Assembly: GCA_030431355.1 (NCBI GenBank)
Contig: JAUIJG010000159.1
Span: forward strand, 1 to 11,024
From: a bacterium
Lineage (GTDB): Bacteria > Cyanobacteriota > Vampirovibrionia > Obscuribacterales > Obscuribacteraceae
Direction of reading: 5' to 3'
Length of the DNA stretch: 11,024 bases
Both the position numbers and the translations under genes were made by a program. The notes beneath the pieces are model-generated. The model did not search any database. It was given only the letters and a program-made list of their open reading frames with translations, and was not told where the DNA came from. Positions 6,483-11,024 of this stretch are shown in pieces. Each line of letters opens with the position of its first letter. Within the stretch, counting starts at the first letter, position 1.

Positions 6483-8186
6483 ATGAACTTCTCCGAGAAT
6501 CAGCTACAGCTTCAGTTTATCGATTATTTGATTCTGGCCATCTATTTCATTTTTGTGATAGGGGTAGGTTTCAGACTGAAGAAATATATGGTGACCAGCA
6601 GTGATTTTTTGCTTGCTGGTCGCTCTATTCCCACCTGGGCTACCGGTATAGCTTTCATGGCAGCCAATCTTGGAGCTATCGAAATCATGGGAATGGCGGC
6701 GATGGCGTCCAGATATGGGATGCTTACGGCGCACTGGTACTGGTTGGGTGCGATACCGGCCATGGTGTTTCTCGCCCTGTTCATGATGCCTATTTATTAC
6801 GGGTCCAATGTCAGGTCCGTGCCGGAGTATCTTAAGCGCCGGTACAACGAACATACCCGAGCCTTCAACGCTGTTTCATTTGCGGTTATGACCATACTGA
6901 TGTCCGGCGTAAATCTATACGCCATGGCACTGGTCTTAAAAACCCTTTTGCATTGGGACATGAACGCTTCCATATTTCTGGCAGCTGTGATTGTTATGGG
7001 ATACACCTTTTTAGGTGGATTGACCTCTTCCATCTACAACGAAGTGATTCAGTTTTTCCTGATTGTGGCCGGGATTTTGCCGCTCTCGTTCCTTGGATTG
7101 GTCTACTTTGGAGGCTGGGAGCGTCTCACCCTCGAGTTCTCCAATCAGAACATGTCCCATATGTGGGTGCAGCTGGATACGGTCAGAAACACGATGGGCG
7201 TTGACTGGATCGCCATGGCGTCCGGTCTCTTCTTTGTTCTCTCTTTCGGGTACTGGTGTACAGACTTTCTTGTTATCCAGCGGGCGATGGCGGCAAAAGA
7301 TTTGCGAGCTTCCCAGAGAACGCCATTGATAGCCGCGTTTCCAAAGATGTTTTTCCCTTTCATTACCGTCCTTCCCGGCCTGATCGCTGTTGCTTTGTTC
7401 TCCTCGGATAAGTACGCGGGAGTCGAAATCCCTTACAACATGATGCTGCCTTATCTGATGTATGTTTGGTACCCCAACGGTGTGCTTGGATTAGGCATTA
7501 CCGCTTTGATGGCTAGCTTCATGTCCGGAATGGCGGCAAATGTCACCGCATTCAATACTGTATGGACTTACGATATTTACCAGAGTTACATCGCTCCCGG
7601 ACGCTCTGATCGGCACTATTTGTGGATGGGCCGCATGGCAACCGTCTTCGGGATCTTGCTCAGCATCGGGGCGGCTTATTTAGTAAGTAGCGCGGAGACC
7701 ATCATGGACTATATCCAGATGATCTTCTCCTTCTTCAACGCACCATTGTTTGCCACCTTCGCCCTGGGTATGTACTGGACCAGAACTACCCCCTGGGCGG
7801 CGTTCATCGGTCTTGTGGCGGGCACAGTAGCTGCCGTTCTCCATTACTTCTTCTCGGAAGCGATTAGAATTTCTCCGGAATATCTTCCCTGGTTCCTTGA
7901 TCCGCTGTCTTCGTTGTGGCCTCAGCTGAAGCCATATCTTACTTACAGAACAGCCATGGCAGCCAATCTCTGGCGGGCGACATTCGCCTTCTGTGTTTGT
8001 TTTGTGGTAACGGTCGTTGTCTCTCTCTTTACCAAACCCAAGCCTTTGGAGGAGTTAGAGGGTCTGACCTGGTCTCAAAGAGTTAAGTACGCAAAGGATG
8101 AAGATGAGAAGTGGTTCTCAAATCCTTACCTGATCTCGGCATTCCTGCTTTTCCTGGTGGTAATTCTCAATCTCAGTTTCGTTTAG
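6483..8186 (+). CDS. Sodium:solute symporter (SSS/SLC5 family)
   Basis: The protein has 567 residues and about 14 hydrophobic segments, the size of vSGLT. Family marks are SDFLLAGRSIPTWATG (40-55), AANLGAIEIMG in the broken first core helix (60-70), RSVPEYLKRRYN (111-122), the FLGGLTSSIYNEVIQ segment (176-190), DFLVIQRAMAAKD (261-273) and FMSGMAANVTAF (346-357) leading to YDIYQSYI. SSS proteins couple sodium entry to uptake of sugars, amino acids, organic acids, inositol or similar solutes; the substrate cannot be assigned. By eye alignment to vSGLT, the substrate-contacting glutamine of helix 1 is E67, and the second sodium-site serine of helix 8 is G349, with S348 kept. The gene has little ribosome-binding sequence of its own and starts four bases after ssb, suggesting translational coupling. 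A small acidic membrane protein follows eight bases after the stop. Confidence 0.96.
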   Translation: MNFSENQLQLQFIDYLILAIYFIFVIGVGFRLKKYMVTSSDFLLAGRSIPTWATGIAFMAANLGAIEIMGMAAMASRYGMLTAHWYWLGAIPAMVFLALFMMPIYYGSNVRSVPEYLKRRYNEHTRAFNAVSFAVMTILMSGVNLYAMALVLKTLLHWDMNASIFLAAVIVMGYTFLGGLTSSIYNEVIQFFLIVAGILPLSFLGLVYFGGWERLTLEFSNQNMSHMWVQLDTVRNTMGVDWIAMASGLFFVLSFGYWCTDFLVIQRAMAAKDLRASQRTPLIAAFPKMFFPFITVLPGLIAVALFSSDKYAGVEIPYNMMLPYLMYVWYPNGVLGLGITALMASFMSGMAANVTAFNTVWTYDIYQSYIAPGRSDRHYLWMGRMATVFGILLSIGAAYLVSSAETIMDYIQMIFSFFNAPLFATFALGMYWTRTTPWAAFIGLVAGTVAAVLHYFFSEAIRISPEYLPWFLDPLSSLWPQLKPYLTYRTAMAANLWRATFAFCVCFVVTVVVSLFTKPKPLEELEGLTWSQRVKYAKDEDEKWFSNPYLISAFLLFLVVILNLSFV

Positions 8187-8193
8187 AGTGATT

Positions 8194-8736
8194 ATGATCG
8201 ACATTGCAAAACCACTGGCTATCTTGTTTCTGCTCCTGGGAGCAATTCTCTTTTTCTATGGAATGTTATTCACCGATTTCGTCAACTTTCCTATTCCAGA
8301 TGGACATGTGCCGCTGAAGTTAAATCAGCCGGTGGGTCTTTTTATGTTTCTATTCGGAGTGGTGGCATGGTTTTTCTCTCGCTATGTTTATCTGAGAACC
8401 TATGAAGAAGGATATCTGGCGCGGAAGAGCGAACTGGGCATTGAAGATGACGATGACGACGACGATGACGATGATGAAGATGACGATGATGAAGATGACG
8501 ATGTCGAAAGGGATGAAGTAGAGAAAGACGTTGAGGCGGTGGACGAACTGGACCGTGAAGAGCCGGATTTAGAAGATTTGGGAGACTCTGGAAATACGCC
8601 CAAATCGCCCGATTCGACAGAATCGGAAGATGCGGCAGGCTCTGCGGAGAAAAGTGCTGAAGCCGGCGATGGGACATCGGATATAGATGATTCTCAAGCC
8701 GAGCATCCTGACGAAAAGAAAAGCAAAGACGACTGA
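8194..8736 (+). CDS. Two-helix membrane protein with polyaspartate-rich C-terminal tail
   Basis: The protein has 180 residues from the ATG at 8194, chosen because GAGTGA lies just before it; a GTG at 8188 is in frame and would add two residues. Two hydrophobic segments (about 5-26 and 46-67) are followed by a basic patch (RYVYLRTY), which by the positive-inside rule suggests a cytoplasmic tail. Residues 84-103 are 20 consecutive Asp/Glu, and the rest to residue 180 stays acidic and low-complexity, ending in a lysine-rich DEKKSKDD. I do not recognise the family. Its start lies eight bases after the symporter stop, so the two are almost certainly translated from one message. A small partner subunit of the symporter, or a divalent-cation-binding membrane tail, are guesses. 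The repetitive acidic codons (GAT/GAC/GAA mixed) argue for protein-level selection. Confidence 0.85.
   Translation: MIDIAKPLAILFLLLGAILFFYGMLFTDFVNFPIPDGHVPLKLNQPVGLFMFLFGVVAWFFSRYVYLRTYEEGYLARKSELGIEDDDDDDDDDDEDDDDEDDDVERDEVEKDVEAVDELDREEPDLEDLGDSGNTPKSPDSTESEDAAGSAEKSAEAGDGTSDIDDSQAEHPDEKKSKDD
8443..8502 (+). repeat. Polyaspartate-coding GAN triplet tract
   Basis: Twenty consecutive GAT, GAC or GAA codons form an imperfect trinucleotide repeat within the acidic tail of the preceding membrane protein. Asp codons alternate irregularly between GAT and GAC, so it is not a pure microsatellite, but in-frame length change by slippage or recombination is possible. Confidence 0.85.
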
Positions 8737-8834
8737 AAAGCTTGCATGCGTGATAGAAAATATTCGAGCTAATTCCAGAGCTCTTGAGATCGTCGTCGGC
8801 GTTGTATGTCTTACGGGCTGGTAATTCTGTTAGT

Positions 8835-8869
8835 GGAAAGAAAAGCGCGCGTTTTTCTTTCCGGTTTTT
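8835..8869 (+). terminator. Probable terminator of the ssb-symporter cluster
   Basis: A perfect 10-base-pair stem (GGAAAGAAAA with TTTTCTTTCC) encloses a GC-rich 8-base loop (GCGCGCGT) and is followed by GG and a run of five T. It lies 99 bases after the last stop codon. The stem is AT-rich and the T run starts two bases late, so it is less ideal than the terminator at 2903. Confidence 0.6.
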
Positions 8870-8883
8870 AGAAAAGGCAGTTC

Positions 8884-8974
8884 AGATAGATTAAACGGCG
8901 GTTTGGGGCGGATCTTGACCGTGCACGGGCTTGAGATCCCCATGGCAACCCGCTTTCAAAGTGGCTCCCTATCT
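8884..8974 (+). ncRNA. Candidate structured RNA element in the 8737-9100 gap
   Basis: Nested complementary segments can fold this gap into one long imperfect hairpin: AGATAG (8884-8889) with CTATCT (8969-8974), CGGTTTG (8899-8905) with CAACCCG (8946-8952, one mismatch), GGATCT (8910-8915) with AGATCC (8934-8939), and a palindromic tip CCGTGCACGG (8919-8928). The strand is not established. It lies downstream of the terminator at 8835-8869 and about 130 bases upstream of the next gene, so it could be a leader element of that gene or a separate small RNA. No known riboswitch consensus is recognised. Its interior holds an 18-codon frame (ATG 8942 to TAG 8998) that I do not consider real. The rest of the gap shows nothing else I can name. 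Confidence 0.3.
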
Positions 8975-9100
8975 ATTAAATCTCCGCTTTTAGATTAGAA
9001 GTCAGGCTGATTCCTTTACTTTTCTATAAACAACATGGTTTTATATTTGTGATCGTTATCTAAACGATGTCTCGTCCATCTCCCCGGAATCCCATCTCCC

Positions 9101-9727
9101 ATGACGAAGAAAGGTCTCATCGCAGGAATCTTAAGCGCTTTTGCGTTTATCGGTTTGTACTGGCTTGTTCTCAGCAACATGACCGCCGACGATGCTTTTC
9201 AGTTTGAGGAGGTAATCGGACTCTTCTTCCTATCCCTGGTAGCCCTGGGCAGCATAGTGATTCTGGTGGGAAAAAGTGTCGGAGAAGTGCTTTTCCATGT
9301 TCTGGAAGCAGTGGGAGATACCCACAACGATCGGGGCAACACAAGGGCAGCCAGGCTCTGGTACCAGCGTTGCATACGACTCGATGATAGACTCTTGAAC
9401 AATACGGCCCGGCGCGTTCAAGTTATGGGGAAATTGAGCAAAATCTATGACTATGACGGTCATCCGGAGCTTGTTCACCAACTCAAGCTTAGAGAAGAGA
9501 AAGCTCTTCTAAAAGACAAAGATTCTTTTGCCCCAAGAAAGGTAAGCGTTAAAGAATCGGTGGAGTCCAGCTTTCTCTACAAATATATTTTCGTCATCAT
9601 CTTTGGTGTGGCAGCCATTGTATACAGTATCAATTCTTCGGGGCAGACCGCCTCAATGATATTTGTGTTCGGCGTCGCACTCAACGCTTACTGGCTGCAT
9701 TCCGCCCAGGATGACGCGCTCTCTTAA
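9101..9727 (+). CDS. Four-helix membrane protein with TPR-like soluble loop, function unknown
   Basis: The protein has 208 residues. Hydrophobic segments lie at about 5-25, 38-57, 160-177 and 183-200. The loop between the second and third (about 60-140) is helical and contains a TPR-like unit: a GNTRAARLWYQRCIRLD stretch (79-95), which has the alternating small and aromatic residues of TPR helix pairs, followed by a second helix pair (KLSKIYDYDGHPELVHQL). This suggests a membrane-anchored protein-binding module. No enzyme motif is visible and I do not recognise a named family. The ATG at 9101 has no clear Shine-Dalgarno sequence (upstream bases are CCCATCTCCC), so the gene may be weakly translated or start elsewhere. 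The next in-frame candidate, ATG at 9179, would delete the first helix. It stands alone between the structured gap and the convergent yqeK. Confidence 0.75.
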   Translation: MTKKGLIAGILSAFAFIGLYWLVLSNMTADDAFQFEEVIGLFFLSLVALGSIVILVGKSVGEVLFHVLEAVGDTHNDRGNTRAARLWYQRCIRLDDRLLNNTARRVQVMGKLSKIYDYDGHPELVHQLKLREEKALLKDKDSFAPRKVSVKESVESSFLYKYIFVIIFGVAAIVYSINSSGQTASMIFVFGVALNAYWLHSAQDDALS

Positions 9728-9761
9728 TTCGTAAAACCTTCCAGTTAGCTGTGCGTGATTG

Positions 9762-9779
9762 TGCTGTGTAAATACAGCA
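9762..9779. terminator. Small hairpin between convergent genes
   Basis: A 6-base-pair perfect stem (TGCTGT with ACAGCA) with a 6-base loop lies between the membrane-protein stop (9727) and the yqeK stop (9816). Neither strand has a T run after it, so terminator function is uncertain. Confidence 0.3.
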
Positions 9780-9815
9780 TCCGTTGGGTGGGCATCGGTT
9801 ACCTCTCTTTCAAGG

Positions 9816-10484
9816 TTAAGACGATTTTCTGCCTGTGACTACTTCCAAAAAATGGTTTCTAACAGCCACGGCTTTCGGGTGGATGAACTTTCCTTTTTCT
9901 ATAAGGTGGCTCAGCACCAGGTCCGAAGCTGTCAATATTGCGGCATCAAGATCCGGTTCGACCCCTTTCTCCTCCAGCTGCTTGCCGGAGCATAGGGCTT
10001 GCCAAATCGGTGAGGTGAGGGCTTCCGGGCGTGAGGCTTCCAGGATGTCTGCCAGGTAAACCAATTTTGAAACCCGGGTCATCTCCGTCGATCCCAGGGT
10101 ATGCTCGCTAATGCCACTTAAAACATCATGGCTGGTGATTCCAAACTCTTTCCCTGAGACACAGGCCCCCACCGGACCATGTAATAAGTGACCGTTGCGT
10201 CTTTCCGCTTCCGTTATCTCTAGACCGAAACCCTCTGCCATTCTCAGAAGTTCTTCAGCCTTGATCTCTTTGCAGGAGTCATGTAGCCAGCAGGATAATT
10301 CCACGGGAAATGAATCTTCTCCGCAAGAATTAGCTAGCCTTACTCCGACTTCGACCACGCCTTTGATGTGCTTGAAGCGTTTAGTCGAGACCCTCCCTTT
10401 TACCCATTTCTTGACTTTACTCAGCTCAAGACCTTCAGGGATGCCTGATTTAGACTCGTTTTTTTTAGTCTCCGTTTTACTCAC
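9816..10484 (-). CDS. yqeK: YqeK-type HD-domain hydrolase (bis(5'-nucleosyl)-tetraphosphatase, symmetrical)
   Basis: The protein has 222 residues. All HD-domain metal ligands of the YqeK family are visible: H39 in KRFKHIKGV, the HD pair H68-D69 in WLHDSCKE, H102 in LLHGPVGA, H128 in SEHTLGS and D146 in YLADILEASR. YqeK proteins hydrolyse diadenosine tetraphosphate (Ap4A) to two ADP and so limit this stress-linked nucleotide in the cytoplasm. The first 20 residues are a lysine/serine-rich extension beyond the usual family start. The start is GTG at 10484-10482, overlapping the nadD stop (GTGA at 10484-10481), which fits translational coupling and the common nadD-yqeK gene order. The rsfS gene that often comes next is absent; a convergent gene lies there instead. 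An alternative internal start would only trim the extension. Confidence 0.92.
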   Translation of the reverse strand: MSKTETKKNESKSGIPEGLELSKVKKWVKGRVSTKRFKHIKGVVEVGVRLANSCGEDSFPVELSCWLHDSCKEIKAEELLRMAEGFGLEITEAERRNGHLLHGPVGACVSGKEFGITSHDVLSGISEHTLGSTEMTRVSKLVYLADILEASRPEALTSPIWQALCSGKQLEEKGVEPDLDAAILTASDLVLSHLIEKGKFIHPKAVAVRNHFLEVVTGRKSS

Positions 10485-11024
10485 GTTGTTAATTTGGCCT
10501 TGAAGTGACCATTGTCCAATATCAATTTATTTACCGAAGGAGGCACCATATACAGTATGGTTTTATTCTGGCTAATACGCTCTCGGATTTTAGAGCCGGA
10601 TATGGCGATGCCGGGGAAGTCTATGACTTCAATGTCAGCCTCTGGAAAAGTGGCTTTCACTTTCTCCGGCTTCTCGCCAATCATAACCAGCGAACCGTCC
10701 GAGTTCTCGATGTATCTCAGTCGCGGAACAACAAGGATGCGACAGGCTTTCAATAACTCGTCAACCATGTACCAATCTTTTAGTTGACTGAGATTATCTC
10801 CGCCAATTATCAGGTTGATTCTTGCTTTTTCACCTTTGTGCCGATCGTTCTTGTCTTCGTATCTGGTGCTAATCTCTTTGATGGTTTCATAGGTGTACGA
10901 AGGACCATCTCTCTCCAGCTCTATTGAAGAGGCTTCGAAGAATGGATTATCTTCGACAGCCGCTTGTACAAGTTCATGGCGGGCCTGGCCGGATAACAAT
11001 TCATCTTCCCGGTGGGGAGGGCAA
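10481..11024 (-). CDS. nadD: Nicotinate-nucleotide adenylyltransferase, C-terminal part
   Basis: The gene runs off the right edge, and the first 30 or so residues, including the GGTFDPxHxGH nucleotide-binding motif, are outside the window. The visible part starts just after the expected PPH (CPPHRED). It shows the family marks DNPFFEASSIELERDGPSYT, the GGDNLSQLKDW segment (usually GxD..xxxxxW), ILVVPRLRY, and ISGSKIRERI, the counterpart of the ISxTxIR motif. The ending MVPPSVNKLI is also typical. NadD transfers AMP from ATP to nicotinate mononucleotide to give deamido-NAD in the cytoplasm. A TTG at 10999 is in frame but is not the true start, because conserved NadD sequence continues upstream of it. 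The stop overlaps the yqeK GTG start by four bases. No frameshift is seen. Confidence 0.93.
   Translation of the reverse strand, partial: CPPHREDELLSGQARHELVQAAVEDNPFFEASSIELERDGPSYTYETIKEISTRYEDKNDRHKGEKARINLIIGGDNLSQLKDWYMVDELLKACRILVVPRLRYIENSDGSLVMIGEKPEKVKATFPEADIEVIDFPGIAISGSKIRERISQNKTILYMVPPSVNKLILDNGHFKAKLTT

Noticed and set aside
8342..8677. Minus-strand frames rich in serine or histidine opposite the acidic tail
   Set aside because: They are reverse readings of the GAN repeat tract and its surroundings, with no start signals.
8739..8752. AAGCTTGCATGC, identical to the HindIII-SphI part of a pUC polylinker
   Set aside because: The match stops after 12 bases, and neither the next polylinker sites nor other vector sequence follows, so it is taken as chance.
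8766..8783. GAGCT/AGCTC hairpin after the acidic protein as the terminator
   Set aside because: The stem is only five base pairs with no T run; the hairpin at 8835-8869 is much better.
8942..8998. 18-codon frame in the gap before 9101 as a leader peptide
   Set aside because: It has only a weak GAG upstream, no regulatory-peptide composition, and lies inside the candidate RNA fold.

Overview
The window looks like two unrelated pieces of DNA joined near position 1,500. Positions 1 to about 1,490 are very GC-rich (close to 70 percent by eye). They hold part of a large serine/threonine kinase-ATPase on the minus strand, of the kind common in Myxobacteria and Planctomycetes. From about 1,500 onward the DNA is of moderate GC (mid to high forties by eye), with Shine-Dalgarno-type starts and good intrinsic terminators. 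The single-stranded DNA-binding protein there (DPEMRYFESG, DWFDIEIWG, EYVRKG) most resembles the short cyanobacterial type. Together with the mix of genes this suggests a non-photosynthetic relative of Cyanobacteria (Melainabacteria/Vampirovibrionia, for example the Obscuribacter group). That placement is an inference from memory of protein families and is not tested. The kinase has no start codon before the composition changes, so the join is either a metagenome assembly chimera or a real recombination breakpoint.

Layout: (1) 1-1500, minus: kinase plus STAND-type ATPase, cut at both ends. (2) 1501-2904, plus: a 467-residue exported protein of unknown function, with a glycine-rich membrane segment, ending at a strong terminator. 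(3) 3170-3859, plus: a small soluble GGDEF protein with a coiled coil, an intact c-di-GMP inhibitory site and several altered active-site residues. (4) 3914-4369, minus: an exported FKBP prolyl isomerase, divergent from (5) 4570-5160, plus: a NarL/LuxR-type response regulator. The spacer between them carries a clear promoter and two perfect palindromes. (6) 5222-5998, minus: a multi-pass membrane protein with a DUF4234-like N-terminal part. (7) 6137-8736, plus: a tight cluster of ssb, a sodium:solute symporter and a two-helix membrane protein with a polyaspartate tail. (8) 8737-9100: a 364-base gap with a probable terminator and a candidate structured RNA. (9) 9101-9727, plus: a four-helix membrane protein with a TPR-like cytoplasmic loop. 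(10) 9816-11024, minus: yqeK overlapping the end of nadD, which runs off the window.

Functionally the right-hand segment is mostly ordinary chromosomal content: NAD synthesis and Ap4A hydrolysis (nadD-yqeK), DNA maintenance (ssb), solute uptake, envelope protein folding and signal transduction. I see no transposase, integrase, phage gene, CRISPR array, tRNA or rRNA. The most interesting points are the join at ~1,500, the symporter with its coupled acidic partner, the altered GGDEF protein and the possible structured RNA at 8884-8974. I found no convincing multi-gene undescribed system.
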